Positions 36,744 through 45,683 of a stretch of DNA of 64,000 nucleotides are shown one piece after another. A program made the position numbers and the translations under genes. This DNA is from Flavobacterium sp. Root901 (GTDB taxonomy: Bacteria > Bacteroidota > Bacteroidia > Flavobacteriales > Flavobacteriaceae): NCBI RefSeq assembly GCF_001429765.1, contig NZ_LMJB01000005.1, positions 2,549-66,548 of the forward strand, read 5' to 3'. The notes below the pieces were generated by a model, which was not told where the DNA came from, ran no database searches, and was given only the letters and a program-made list of their open reading frames with translations. Each line of letters opens with the position of its first letter. Positions within the stretch are counted from its first letter, which is position 1.

Positions 36744-39590
36744 ATGTCAACTCAAAAACGCCTTTTTCTTCTAGATGCCTATGCATTAATTTTTCGTGGA
36801 TATTATGCTTTTATAAAAAACCCGAGAATCAACTCAAAAGGAATGGATACATCTGCAATTATGGGTTTTATGAACTCACTTTTGGATGTTATTAAAAGAG
36901 AAAAACCAGATCATTTGGCCGTTGCTTTTGACAAAGAAGGGAGTCAGGTAAGAACTGAAATGTTTGCCGAATACAAAGCCAATCGTGACGCTACTCCCGA
37001 AGCGATTAAAATTGCAATTCCTTATATACAAGATTTATTAAGAGCGATGCACATTCCGATTATTGAAATGGTGGGTTGTGAAGCGGATGACTTAATTGGA
37101 ACAATTGCAAAACAAGCCGAAAAACAAAATTATAAGGTTTTTATGGTAACGCCTGATAAGGATTTTGCGCAATTGGTTTCTGAAAATATATTTATGTACA
37201 AACCTGCCCGAATGGGTAACGGAATTGAAATCTGGGGTATTCCTGAGGTTTTGGCTAAGTTTGAAGTTGAAAGACCTGAGCAGGTTATCGATTTTCTTGG
37301 AATGATGGGCGATGCCGTAGATAATATTCCCGGATTACCCGGAGTTGGCGAGGTAACAGCTAAAAAGTTCCTGAAAGAATTTGGTTCTATGGAAAACCTT
37401 TTAGAAAACACACATTTGCTAAAAGGAAAAATGAAAGAGAATATCGAAGCCAATAAAGACAAAGGTATTTTATCTAAAAAACTGGCTACAATTATCTGCG
37501 ACTGCGATGTTGTTTTTAATGAAGATGATTATGAACTTTCCCGCCCGGATATTGAAAAAACAGATGCTATTTTTCAGGAATTAGAATTTAGAAGAATGGC
37601 CGAACAGTTTGATAATTTATTTAAAGTTGGAGGCGGAAATGAATTAGCAAATAACGCTCCGGCTTCTGATCCTAAATTATACAAGAAACCACAGCCTAAA
37701 AACGAAGATCAGTTTGATTTATTTGGAAGTACTTCCGGAGACGAAGATTCAGATGCTCCAAGAACTTCTTTTTATAATACTTTAGAAAATACTGAACATT
37801 CTTATCAGACAGTTCAGGGTGATTTAGGAATTAAATTGCTTTTGCAGAATTTACAAAAACAAACGTCAGTTTGTTTTGACACCGAAACCACCGGAATTGA
37901 TGCTCTGCATGCCGAACTTGTCGGAATGTCTTTTTCATACGAAAAAGGAAAAGCATTTTATGTTCCGTTTCCGGAAAGTCAGGAAGAAGCAAAAACTTTA
38001 ATTGAGAAATTTGTTCCGTTTTTTGAGAATGAAAACATCGAGAAAATTGGACAAAATTTAAAATACGATTTAAAAATCCTTTCTAATTATGGTGTTAATG
38101 TAAAAGGAAAACTTTTTGACACCATGATTGCGCATTATTTGATTAATCCTGATATGCGTCACAATATGGATATTTTAGCAGAAACTTACTTAAAATATTC
38201 TCCAAAATCAATTGAAACTTTAATTGGTAAAAAAGGAAAAAATCAGCTTAATATGCGTGACGTTCCTTTAGAAGATATTAAAGAATATGCTGCCGAAGAT
38301 GCTGATGTTACTTTGCAGTTAAAAGAAATTTTTACTGCTGAATTAGACAAAACAGAAACTAAAAAACTGTTTGATGAAATCGAAATTCCGTTGGTAAGTG
38401 TTTTGGCTGCAATGGAAACAGAAGGAATTCGTCTGGATGTTGATTTCTTAAAAGAAATGTCTAAAGAAATGGAAGTTGAAATCAAATCTTTGGAACAACA
38501 AATCTACGAAACTGCAGGCGAGACTTTTAATCTTGCATCACCAAAGCAATTAGGTGATATTTTATTTGACAAAATGAAAATTGGCGGAGCAAAACAAAAG
38601 AAAACCAAAACCGGTCAATACGCAACCGGCGAGGAAGTTTTGACGTATCTGGCTAATGACAACCCAATTGTAAAACAAATTTTGGACTGGCGCCAAATGG
38701 TGAAGTTACAAAGCACTTATATTCTGGCTTTGCCGGAACAGGTTGACAAAACAACTTTACGTGTGCACACAGATTATATGCAGACCGTTGCCGCAACAGG
38801 CCGTTTGAGTTCTAACAACCCCAACTTACAAAATATCCCGATTCGTACTGAAAGAGGACGTCAGATTCGTAAAGCGTTTGTAGCCCGCGATGAAAATTAC
38901 ACTTTAATTTCTGCCGATTACTCTCAAATCGAATTGAGAATTATCGCTGCTTTAAGCGGTGAAGAAAATATGATCAAAGCTTTCCAGGATGGAGAAGATA
39001 TTCACCGTGCGACTGCTGCAAAAGTATTTAATGTTCCTCTGGAAGAAGTTTCACGCGAACAAAGAAGCAATGCTAAAACGGTAAACTTTGGAATTATCTA
39101 TGGTGTTTCTGCTTTTGGATTAAGTAACCAGACTTCATTATCCCGCAGCGAAAGTGCGGCATTGATTGATGCATATTATAAAACGTATCCAAGATTACGC
39201 TCTTATATTAATGAACAAGTCGAGTTTGCACGTGAGAATGGATATGTACAGACTATTTTAGGACGCCGTCGTTATTTAAAAGACATTAATTCTGCAAACG
39301 CTGTTGTTAGAAGTGCCGCAGAACGAAATGCCGTAAACGCCCCTATTCAGGGAAGTGCTGCCGATGTGATTAAAATTGCGATGATCAACATTCATAAAAA
39401 ATTACAGGACGAAAACTGGAAATCTAAAATGCTGCTTCAGGTACATGATGAGCTTGTGTTCGATGTTCACAATGATGAGCTCGAAAAAATTCAGCCGATG
39501 ATTAAACACGAAATGGAAAATGCCTTTAAAATGACGGTTCCGTTAGAAGTGGAATTAGGCTTGGGTAAAGACTGGCTGGAAGCGCATTAA
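36744..39590 (+). CDS. polA: DNA polymerase I
   Basis: 948 residues with three domains: 5'-3' exonuclease (about 1-290), 3'-5' exonuclease (about 340-530) and polymerase (about 560-948). Proofreading residues are intact (FDTETTGID, NLKYDLKIL, YAAEDADVT), unlike many truncated polA proteins. Polymerase motifs A (DYSQIELRI), B (RSNAKTVNFGIIYG) and C (QVHDELVFDV) are present. It acts in Okazaki fragment processing and repair. Single-gene unit. Confidence 0.97.
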   Translation: MSTQKRLFLLDAYALIFRGYYAFIKNPRINSKGMDTSAIMGFMNSLLDVIKREKPDHLAVAFDKEGSQVRTEMFAEYKANRDATPEAIKIAIPYIQDLLRAMHIPIIEMVGCEADDLIGTIAKQAEKQNYKVFMVTPDKDFAQLVSENIFMYKPARMGNGIEIWGIPEVLAKFEVERPEQVIDFLGMMGDAVDNIPGLPGVGEVTAKKFLKEFGSMENLLENTHLLKGKMKENIEANKDKGILSKKLATIICDCDVVFNEDDYELSRPDIEKTDAIFQELEFRRMAEQFDNLFKVGGGNELANNAPASDPKLYKKPQPKNEDQFDLFGSTSGDEDSDAPRTSFYNTLENTEHSYQTVQGDLGIKLLLQNLQKQTSVCFDTETTGIDALHAELVGMSFSYEKGKAFYVPFPESQEEAKTLIEKFVPFFENENIEKIGQNLKYDLKILSNYGVNVKGKLFDTMIAHYLINPDMRHNMDILAETYLKYSPKSIETLIGKKGKNQLNMRDVPLEDIKEYAAEDADVTLQLKEIFTAELDKTETKKLFDEIEIPLVSVLAAMETEGIRLDVDFLKEMSKEMEVEIKSLEQQIYETAGETFNLASPKQLGDILFDKMKIGGAKQKKTKTGQYATGEEVLTYLANDNPIVKQILDWRQMVKLQSTYILALPEQVDKTTLRVHTDYMQTVAATGRLSSNNPNLQNIPIRTERGRQIRKAFVARDENYTLISADYSQIELRIIAALSGEENMIKAFQDGEDIHRATAAKVFNVPLEEVSREQRSNAKTVNFGIIYGVSAFGLSNQTSLSRSESAALIDAYYKTYPRLRSYINEQVEFARENGYVQTILGRRRYLKDINSANAVVRSAAERNAVNAPIQGSAADVIKIAMINIHKKLQDENWKSKMLLQVHDELVFDVHNDELEKIQPMIKHEMENAFKMTVPLEVELGLGKDWLEAH

Positions 39591-39702
39591 TCCTAATTTT
39601 AGATTTTCTTTAAAAAAGGATTTAATCACAAATTTTAAACCTCCTTCTAAAACGAAACAAAAAAACAGTTCCTTTTGTTTACTTATATTCAGGAAAACTT
39701 AT

Positions 39703-39733
39703 AAAAAATCCATTCAAGTTGAATGGATTTTTT
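39703..39733. terminator. Bidirectional terminator between polA and the LacI-type gene
   Basis: 15-bp stem AAAAAATCCATTCAA/TTGAATGGATTTTTT around a central G. It serves two convergent genes. Confidence 0.9.
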
Positions 39734-39741
39734 TATTCTTA

Positions 39742-40767
39742 TTATTTTTTTCGAGTCGATTCGCGCTCTTTCAATTTTGTCTTGATAACGATTGTTTCGT
39801 AATCTGAAGTTTCACCTTCCGGTTCTTCAAGTCTTTCGATTAGTTTTTTAGCAGCAACTTCACCAATTTCAATTCCGTGCTGGCTTACTGTTGTTAAACT
39901 TGGAGATAAACGTCTTGAAGCTAAAATTCCATCGGCAAAACCAATTATTGAAATATCTTCCGGAACCTTAAATCCTTTTTTCAAACTTACTCTCAAAGCG
40001 GCAACAGAATCATTTTCATCTAAAGCAAAAATGGCATCAATTTTATGATCAAAAATCGAATCGATTTTAGCTTTCATATCATCTTCAGAATCGGTACGAA
40101 GAATAATTTTTTCGTTTACCGGAATATTGTTGTCTTTTAAAGCTTTTAAATATCCGTCGGCTCTTAGTTTTCCAACACTTAAATTATCTACAGAAGATAT
40201 TAAAGCAATATTTTTACAGCCCAAATCAATTAAATGCTGTGTAGAATTCAAAGCAGAATCAAAATCATCTACCACCACTTTATCACATTCTACTTCATCA
40301 GCAATACGGTCAAACATTACAATTGGCGTTCCGTCATTAATAATAGCCGAAAAATGATTATAATCCTGAAGTTTTTGTGCTTCTTCAGAAACAGAAAGAA
40401 TAAATCCGTCGATAGTTCCGTTGCTTAACATTTCAAGTGTGTGAACTTCTTTCTCCAAAGATTCATTAGAAATACACGTAATTACATTATATCCTTTCTT
40501 ATCGGCTACTTTTTCGATTCCGCTAAAAACCTTTGCGAAAAAAGAGTTTAATATATTAGGTATAATTACACCAATTGTTTTTGTTTTACGGTTCTTTAAG
40601 TTCAGACCAATAACATTCGGTTTATAATTTTTGAGTTTGGCATACTCCTTAATTTTCACCTTCGTCTGCTCACTAATTTCCGGGCTGTCATTAAGTGCCT
40701 TAGACACAGTTGACACAGAAACACCTAGTTCCTTCGCAATTTGTTTTAGAGTTGCTTTAGCTTTCAT
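39742..40767 (-). CDS. LacI/GalR-family transcriptional regulator
   Basis: 341 residues. The N-terminal helix-turn-helix (TLKQIAKELGVSVSTVSKAL) with the hinge helix is typical, followed by a periplasmic-binding-protein-like effector domain (about 60-335). The ligand is unknown; family members usually sense sugars. No sugar-utilisation genes are adjacent; instead it is divergent from two ferritin-like genes. A -7 box TATATTTG lies at 40793-40800 on the minus strand. Confidence 0.92.
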   Translation of the reverse strand: MKAKATLKQIAKELGVSVSTVSKALNDSPEISEQTKVKIKEYAKLKNYKPNVIGLNLKNRKTKTIGVIIPNILNSFFAKVFSGIEKVADKKGYNVITCISNESLEKEVHTLEMLSNGTIDGFILSVSEEAQKLQDYNHFSAIINDGTPIVMFDRIADEVECDKVVVDDFDSALNSTQHLIDLGCKNIALISSVDNLSVGKLRADGYLKALKDNNIPVNEKIILRTDSEDDMKAKIDSIFDHKIDAIFALDENDSVAALRVSLKKGFKVPEDISIIGFADGILASRRLSPSLTTVSQHGIEIGEVAAKKLIERLEEPEGETSDYETIVIKTKLKERESTRKK

Positions 40768-40792
40768 TTAATAAAAGTTTATGTAATTAGTA

Positions 40793-40800
40793 CAAATATA
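40793..40800 (-). promoter_or_regulatory. -7 box of the LacI-type gene
   Basis: TATATTTG on the minus strand, 26 nt before the start codon. A TTTG occurs 21 nt further upstream, slightly too far for the consensus. Confidence 0.5.
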
Positions 40801-40914
40801 GTAGAATTACCGAAAATAAAACAAAAAACACCTACCACTATTTCAAATTATATGATCTATTCGAAAAAATTTAAAAAAAGAAGAATTTTCTGAAACCGGA
40901 TATCTAAAAATTTC

Positions 40915-40943
40915 GTTAATAAGCTTAATACAATGTTATTAAC
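40915..40943. promoter_or_regulatory. Inverted repeat upstream of the ferritin-like genes
   Basis: GTTAATAA (40915-40922) and TTATTAAC (40936-40943) separated by 13 nt, ending 16 nt before the first ferritin-like start codon. It could be an operator, for example for the divergent LacI-type regulator, or an mRNA hairpin. AT-rich sequence makes chance occurrence possible. Confidence 0.4.
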
Positions 40944-40959
40944 TTAATAAAAGCCTATT

Positions 40960-41706
40960 ATGAAAAACGAAGTTAAAATTCAGGAAGTTAACCCTTCCCT
41001 GGATAGCAGAAGGAGCTTTCTTAAGCTCAGTGGACTAACATTAGTTACCGCAGGTTTGGTTTTAGCTGGGTGCAGCGATAACGATAATGATGACGAGATG
41101 GAGGACAATTCCCTTCCGGGAGTCAGAAATGGTGTGTTTGACTTAGGGTCAGGAGATTTTGGAGTTCTAACTTATGCGTATGCTTTAGAGCAGTTAGAAG
41201 CAGATTTTTATACTAAAGTTGTAAATGCCTCAAGCTTTAATTCTGTGTTTAATGATACAGAACGTCAGGTCTTAACAGACTTATATCATCATGAAGTAGT
41301 TCACAGAGATTTTTTTAAAGCTGCTTTAACCGGAGCACTTCCAGATCCAAGTAGTCAATTACTTCCTTCTTTAGCCTTTAATTATGGGTCTTTAAATTTT
41401 AACAGCCGTACTGAAGTTTTAGCTACCGCAAAAGCACTTGAAGATACTGGTGTAGCCGCATATAATGGAGCAGGCCGACTTATTAAAAGTGCCGATTATT
41501 TATTATTGGCCGGGAAAATTGTTTCTGTAGAAGCCAGACATGCTTCTGCAATTCGAAGCTTAATAAATCCTAATTCAAAAGATTTTGCAGGTGATGATAT
41601 TGTGAGCACTTCAACAGGACTGGATGCTGCAAAAGATCCTTCAAAAATCCTACCAGTTGCTGCCGGATTTATTACAACAAAATTCACAGCCAAATATTTA
41701 CCTTAA
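40960..41706 (+). CDS. Tat-type lipoprotein with ferritin-like domain (first of pair)
   Basis: 248 residues. The N-terminus has a twin-arginine motif and lipobox (SRRSFLKLSGLT, then LVLAGC). The ferritin-like four-helix domain carries acidic and His residues in the expected places: ALEQLEADFYTKV, HHEVVHRDFF, AKALEDTGVAAY and SVEARHASAI, i.e. two ExxH-type motifs. It may bind a di-metal centre in the periplasm; related plant proteins are called desiccation-related. It is 26 bp before the second copy, clearly one operon. Confidence 0.88.
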   Translation: MKNEVKIQEVNPSLDSRRSFLKLSGLTLVTAGLVLAGCSDNDNDDEMEDNSLPGVRNGVFDLGSGDFGVLTYAYALEQLEADFYTKVVNASSFNSVFNDTERQVLTDLYHHEVVHRDFFKAALTGALPDPSSQLLPSLAFNYGSLNFNSRTEVLATAKALEDTGVAAYNGAGRLIKSADYLLLAGKIVSVEARHASAIRSLINPNSKDFAGDDIVSTSTGLDAAKDPSKILPVAAGFITTKFTAKYLP

Positions 41707-41732
41707 TCTTAACCAGCTAAAAATTAGAAATT

Positions 41733-42545
41733 ATGAATATTTTAAAATTTATAGAAACCTTTACTGATGACAGCTTAATGAGAAGCACTGGTTCAAGAAG
41801 AGACAGTTTTACACAGTTTGGGAATATCGGAAAAAATCTGGCAATGGCCTCAATTCCTTTCGGATTGTCTGCTATAGCAAATAAAGCATTTGCAAAAGAC
41901 ATAACTCCAACTCCGGCAACACCAATTGGAGCTTTACAGTTTGCATTGACTTTAGAATATCTTGAAAATGAATTTTATGCCATGGCATTAGACTCCGGCG
42001 TAATTCCGGCTTCTGAAAATGGCGGACGCGATTTAAAAGTTTTTCAACAAATATCGGCACACGAATCAGACCACGTTTCATTCTTAATTGCAGGACTTGG
42101 AGGAACAATGAGCGCTAACTTTGTTCCAAAACCAACGTTTGACTTTACAGTTGGCGGTGCATTTGACCCGTTTAACGACTATCCAACCTTTTTAGCATTG
42201 GCACAAGCCTTTGAAGATACCGGCGTTAGAGCTTACAAAGGTCAGGCAGCAAATTTAATAACGACACCAGATTTATTGACAGCAGCATTACAAATCCACT
42301 CAGTTGAGGCCCGACATGCTTCAGAAGTAAGAAGACTCCGAGGCTTAAAAGGATGGATCTCTAATGCTGAAAGAGGTGCCGGAATGCCGGCAGCAACTCA
42401 GGCCGTTTATGATGGCGAAGGTGTGACTGTACAGGCAGGATTCAATACTGCTGCGGCATTTGGAGCAGCCGCAGGATCAGAGGCTTATGATGAGCCTCTT
42501 ACAACTCAGCAGGTAGTAGACATTGCCAATTTATTTATAGTTTAG
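41733..42545 (+). CDS. Ferritin-like domain protein (second of pair)
   Basis: 270 residues, paralog of the preceding gene. The Tat-like sequence TGSRRDSFTQFG lies near residue 22 with a hydrophobic stretch ending AFAKD, so it is probably exported but not lipidated. Metal-ligand candidates are conserved: EYLENEFYAMAL, SAHESDHVSFL, AQAFEDTGVRAY and SVEARHASEV. No known catalytic function is assigned to this family. A strong terminator follows. Confidence 0.87.
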   Translation: MNILKFIETFTDDSLMRSTGSRRDSFTQFGNIGKNLAMASIPFGLSAIANKAFAKDITPTPATPIGALQFALTLEYLENEFYAMALDSGVIPASENGGRDLKVFQQISAHESDHVSFLIAGLGGTMSANFVPKPTFDFTVGGAFDPFNDYPTFLALAQAFEDTGVRAYKGQAANLITTPDLLTAALQIHSVEARHASEVRRLRGLKGWISNAERGAGMPAATQAVYDGEGVTVQAGFNTAAAFGAAAGSEAYDEPLTTQQVVDIANLFIV

Positions 42546-42566
42546 TTACAAATAATCATAAATATG

Positions 42567-42598
42567 AAACCACCTTCACGTTATTGTGAAGGTGGTTT
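42567..42598 (+). terminator. Terminator of the ferritin-like pair
   Basis: 13-bp stem AAACCACCTTCAC/GTGAAGGTGGTTT with a 6-nt loop followed by TTTT ATT, 21 bp past the stop codon. Confidence 0.9.
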
Positions 42599-42664
42599 TT
42601 TTATTATTTTAAAAATAAAAACTGAGAGCCTGATTTTCAGGATATAAAATATTCTTTTCAGGTA

Positions 42665-42695
42665 TTTGGTTTTAAAATAATTAATTGTACTTTTG
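42665..42695 (+). promoter_or_regulatory. rplM-rpsI promoter
   Basis: TTTG (42665-42668), 19 nt, TACTTTTG (42688-42695): full consensus match. A hairpin CATCCCC/GGGGATG (42696-42715) follows immediately and would be at the very 5' end of the mRNA. Confidence 0.8.
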
Positions 42696-42715
42696 CATCC
42701 CCTTTATTGGGGATG
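42696..42715 (+). promoter_or_regulatory. 5'-end hairpin of the rplM-rpsI mRNA
   Basis: 7-bp stem CATCCCC/GGGGATG, loop TTTATT, lying between the -7 box and the rplM start. It may stabilise the mRNA or be part of a ribosomal-protein leader; the leader is too short to judge. Confidence 0.45.
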
Positions 42716-42738
42716 GAATGTTTAATTAAAATAATATT

Positions 42739-43194
42739 ATGGACGCATTAAGCTACAAGACAATTTCAGCTAACAAAGCCACTATAACAAAAGAGTGGAT
42801 TGTTGTTGATGCTGAAGGTCATAACTTAGGACGTCTTGCTTCAAAGGTTGCAATGATCTTAAGAGGTAAGTACAAGCCAAGTTACACACCGCACGTTGAC
42901 TGTGGAGATAACGTAATTGTTATCAACTCAGAAAAAATTAACCTTACAGGTACAAAATTGAATGACAAAATTTACATGCGTCATACAGGTTACCCAGGAG
43001 GACAAAGAACTTTAACTGCTAAAGTACTGCAAGCTAAAAACCCTGCATTATTAGTAGAAAAAGCTGTAAAAGGTATGTTACCTAAAAACAAATTAGGTGC
43101 TGAACTTTTTAGAAATCTAAATGTTGTTGTAGGATCTGAGCACACTCACGGAGCTCAAAAACCTAGAACTGTTAACCTAAATGATCTTAAGTAA
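42739..43194 (+). CDS. rplM: 50S ribosomal protein L13
   Basis: 151 residues, family length. The typical WIVVDAEGHNLGRLAS start of the folded domain, YKPSYTPHVDCGD and MLPKNKLG are visible. It is a core assembly protein of the large subunit. The TAA stop overlaps the rpsI ATG by one base (TAATG), so the two are translationally coupled, the usual rplM-rpsI pair. Strong promoter upstream. Confidence 0.98.
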   Translation: MDALSYKTISANKATITKEWIVVDAEGHNLGRLASKVAMILRGKYKPSYTPHVDCGDNVIVINSEKINLTGTKLNDKIYMRHTGYPGGQRTLTAKVLQAKNPALLVEKAVKGMLPKNKLGAELFRNLNVVVGSEHTHGAQKPRTVNLNDLK

Positions 43195-43580
43195 TGGGAG
43201 TTATTCACAAAATCGGTAGAAGAAAAACCGCTGTTGCACGTGTATACGTTTCTGAAGGAACAGGAAATATCACTGTAAACAAAAAAGAATTCGCAACTTA
43301 CTTTCCAACTGCAACTTTACAATACAAAGTATTACAACCACTTTCTATGACAGAAAATGCTAGTAACTTTGACGTAAAAGTAAACGTTTACGGAGGTGGT
43401 ACAACTGGTCAGGCAGAAGCTGTAAGAATGGCATTAGCACGCGTAATGTGTGAAGTTAACGCTGAAAACAGAGCTATCCTTAAACCAGAAGGTTTATTAA
43501 CAAGAGACCCAAGAATGGTTGAACGTAAGAAATTCGGTCAGAAGAAAGCTCGTAAGAGATTCCAGTTCTCTAAACGTTAA
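43194..43580 (+). CDS. rpsI: 30S ribosomal protein S9
   Basis: 128 residues. GRRKTAVARV at the N-terminus and the basic tail RKKFGQKKARKRFQFSKR, which reaches the P-site tRNA, are diagnostic. Starts within the rplM stop codon. Confidence 0.98.
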   Translation: MGVIHKIGRRKTAVARVYVSEGTGNITVNKKEFATYFPTATLQYKVLQPLSMTENASNFDVKVNVYGGGTTGQAEAVRMALARVMCEVNAENRAILKPEGLLTRDPRMVERKKFGQKKARKRFQFSKR

Positions 43581-43587
43581 TATTACC

Positions 43588-43612
43588 TGTCTTGTTCAGA
43601 TGGGACAAGACA
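43588..43612 (+). terminator. Possible terminator after rpsI
   Basis: 8-bp stem TGTCTTGT/ACAAGACA with a 9-nt loop, 7 bp after the rpsI stop. It lacks a strong T-tract, so it may be a weak terminator or a processing hairpin. Confidence 0.45.
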
Positions 43613-43625
43613 TTATCAATTATTT

Positions 43626-43654
43626 ATTGAAATTAAAAAACACAGTTATTGTTG
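43626..43654 (+). promoter_or_regulatory. rpsB promoter
   Basis: ATTG (43626-43629), 17 nt, TATTGTTG (43647-43654): one mismatch in each box of the Bacteroidota consensus. Confidence 0.55.
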
Positions 43655-43756
43655 CTCTCCTATCGAGGTAGGATATAGTTTAGCATCTAAATGTATAAAG
43701 CCTGAGAAATCGCCATTTATACATTGCTAATCAACAGAACGTAAACTAGTACAAAA
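43655..43756 (+). promoter_or_regulatory. Structured rpsB leader RNA
   Basis: About 100 nt between promoter and rpsB. Hairpin 1: TCCTA/TAGGA (43658-43673). Hairpin 2 is long: TTAGC (43680-43684), a 5-nt bulge, AATGTATAAA (43690-43699), a 16-nt loop, then TTTATACATT (43716-43725) directly joined to GCTAA (43726-43730), 15 bp in all. Such a leader is expected for autoregulation by ribosomal protein S2. Confidence 0.65.
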
Positions 43757-44524
43757 ATGGCAAACAAAATAGAAGTAAAAGAATTACTAGAAGCAGGTGT
43801 TCACTTCGGACACATGACTAGAAAATGGGATCCAAACATGGCTCCTTACATTTATATGGAGCGTAATGGTATTCACATTATCAATCTATATAAAACTGCA
43901 GCTAAAATTGAAGAAGCTAATGAAGCTTTGAAAAAAATCGCTGCATCAGGTAGAAAAATCTTATTCGTAGCTACCAAAAAACAAGCAAAAGACATCGTTG
44001 CTGATAAAGCAAAAGCTGCAAACATGCCTTACATCACTGAAAGATGGCCAGGTGGAATGCTAACTAACTTCGTAACTATCAGAAAGGCAGTTAAAAAAAT
44101 GTCTTCTATCGATAAAATGAAGAAAGATGGTACTTTCAACACACTTTCTAAAAAAGAGCGTTTGCAAGTTGATCGTTTACGTGCTAAATTAGAGAAAAAC
44201 TTAGGTTCAATCGCTGATATGTCTAGACTGCCTGCAGCATTGTTCGTAGTAGATATCAAAGCTGAACACATCGCAATAAAAGAAGCACAAAAATTAAACA
44301 TTCCAGTTTTCGCAATGGTTGATACGAATTCTGACCCGAGAGAGGTTGATTACGTTATTCCTGCAAATGATGATGCTTCTAAATCAATTGACAAAATTTT
44401 ATCTTTAGTGACTACTGCAGTAATCGAAGGTCTTTCTGACAGAGGTTCTGAAAAAGAAGTTGAAGTAGCTGAAGAAACTGCTCCTGCTGCTGAAGCTGAA
44501 GCTGCTCCTGCAACTGAAGAATAA
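43757..44524 (+). CDS. rpsB: 30S ribosomal protein S2
   Basis: 255 residues. ELLEAGVHFGHMTRKWDPNM at the N-terminus and FVVDIKAEHIAIKEAQKL, VDTNSDP are diagnostic. The C-terminus adds an acidic Ala/Glu-rich tail of about 30 residues common in this group. It precedes tsf, the usual rpsB-tsf order, with an AT-rich 139-bp spacer holding an imperfect inverted repeat. Confidence 0.97.
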   Translation: MANKIEVKELLEAGVHFGHMTRKWDPNMAPYIYMERNGIHIINLYKTAAKIEEANEALKKIAASGRKILFVATKKQAKDIVADKAKAANMPYITERWPGGMLTNFVTIRKAVKKMSSIDKMKKDGTFNTLSKKERLQVDRLRAKLEKNLGSIADMSRLPAALFVVDIKAEHIAIKEAQKLNIPVFAMVDTNSDPREVDYVIPANDDASKSIDKILSLVTTAVIEGLSDRGSEKEVEVAEETAPAAEAEAAPATEE

Positions 44525-44534
44525 ATCAAATTTT

Positions 44535-44634
44535 AAATTCCAAATTTTAAATTCTAAAATCCAAAAAAAAAAATTAAAAACGTTATGTTGATAATTTAAT
44601 AAAATTGGAGTTTGGGATTTGAAAATTGGAATTT
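44535..44634. repeat. Imperfect inverted repeat between rpsB and tsf (AATTCCAAA family)
   Basis: The ~30-bp arm 44535-44564 (AAATTCCAAATTTTAAATTC...) is roughly complementary to 44605-44634 (...GAAAATTGGAATTT). The same AAATTCCAAAT words recur near 50250-50290 and 58469-58515, suggesting a small intergenic repeat family. Confidence 0.5.
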
Positions 44635-44663
44635 TTACTTTTAACATTAAAATTCAAAATATT

Positions 44664-45626
44664 ATGGCAACAATTACTGCTGCAGACGTAAATAAATTAA
44701 GACAATCTACAGGTGCCGGAATGATGGACTGTAAAAAAGCTTTAGTTGAAGCTGAAGGAGATTTCGATAAAGCTATACAAATCCTTAGAGAAAAAGGACA
44801 AAAAGTTGCTGCTAACCGTTCTGACCGTGAGTCTTCTGAAGGAGCTGCTGTTTCTTTTGTTAACGCAGACCACACTAAAGGAGCGATCATCACTTTAAAC
44901 TGTGAAACTGATTTCGTAGGTAAAAATGAGGCTTTCGTAACTTTAGCTAAGGATTTAGTTGAAAGAGCTATCAACTTCTCTTCTAAAGAAGAATTTTTAG
45001 CTTCTGATTTCAATGGAATTACAGTTGCAGAGAAATTAATCGAGCAAACTGGTGTTATCGGTGAGAAAATCGAAATCGGTGGTTTCGAAATTTTAGAAGG
45101 TGCTTTCGTTGGATCTTACGTTCACGTTAACAAAATTGCTGCTTTAACAGCTATTTCTGCTAAAGTTGACAACGCTGAGACTTTAACAAAAGATATCTCT
45201 ATGCAAGTTGCTTCTATGGGAGCTGACACTTTATCTTACAAAGATTTTGATCCTGCTTTCGTTGAATCTGAACTTGCTGCTCGTATTGCTGTAATCGAAA
45301 AAGATAATGAAGAAGCAAAACGTTTAGGAAAAACTTTAAAAAATGTTCCTAAATATATTTCTTTCTCTCAATTAACTCCTGAAGTTATCAAACAAGCTGA
45401 AGAAGATGCTAAAGCTGAATTAAAAGCTGAAGGTAAACCAGAGCAAATCTGGGATAAAATTCTTCCGGGAAAAGTACAGCGTTTCATTTCTGACAATACT
45501 AGTTTAGATCAGGAGAAAGCTTTATTAGACCAAAACTTCATCAAAGATGACAGTAAAAAAGTAAGTGATTACGTAAAAGGATTCAATGTTGAAATTACAG
45601 GTTTCAAAAGAGTTACTTTAGGTTAA
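44664..45626 (+). CDS. tsf: Elongation factor Ts
   Basis: 320 residues from the ATG at 44664 (MATITAADVNKLRQSTGAGM); an upstream in-frame start at 44619 lies in the repeat spacer. The TGAGMMDCKKAL motif, TDFVGKNEAF and the dimerisation core are typical. It is the nucleotide-exchange factor of EF-Tu. Confidence 0.97.
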   Translation: MATITAADVNKLRQSTGAGMMDCKKALVEAEGDFDKAIQILREKGQKVAANRSDRESSEGAAVSFVNADHTKGAIITLNCETDFVGKNEAFVTLAKDLVERAINFSSKEEFLASDFNGITVAEKLIEQTGVIGEKIEIGGFEILEGAFVGSYVHVNKIAALTAISAKVDNAETLTKDISMQVASMGADTLSYKDFDPAFVESELAARIAVIEKDNEEAKRLGKTLKNVPKYISFSQLTPEVIKQAEEDAKAELKAEGKPEQIWDKILPGKVQRFISDNTSLDQEKALLDQNFIKDDSKKVSDYVKGFNVEITGFKRVTLG

Positions 45627-45645
45627 TATATTATTTTTTCAATAT

Positions 45646-45679
45646 AAAAAGCCCGAATATTTAGTTATTCGGGCTTTTT
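45646..45679. terminator. Bidirectional terminator between tsf and the M3 peptidase gene
   Basis: 13-bp stem AAAAAGCCCGAAT/ATTCGGGCTTTTT with an 8-nt loop. Serves convergent genes. Confidence 0.92.
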
Positions 45680-45683
45680 TATT

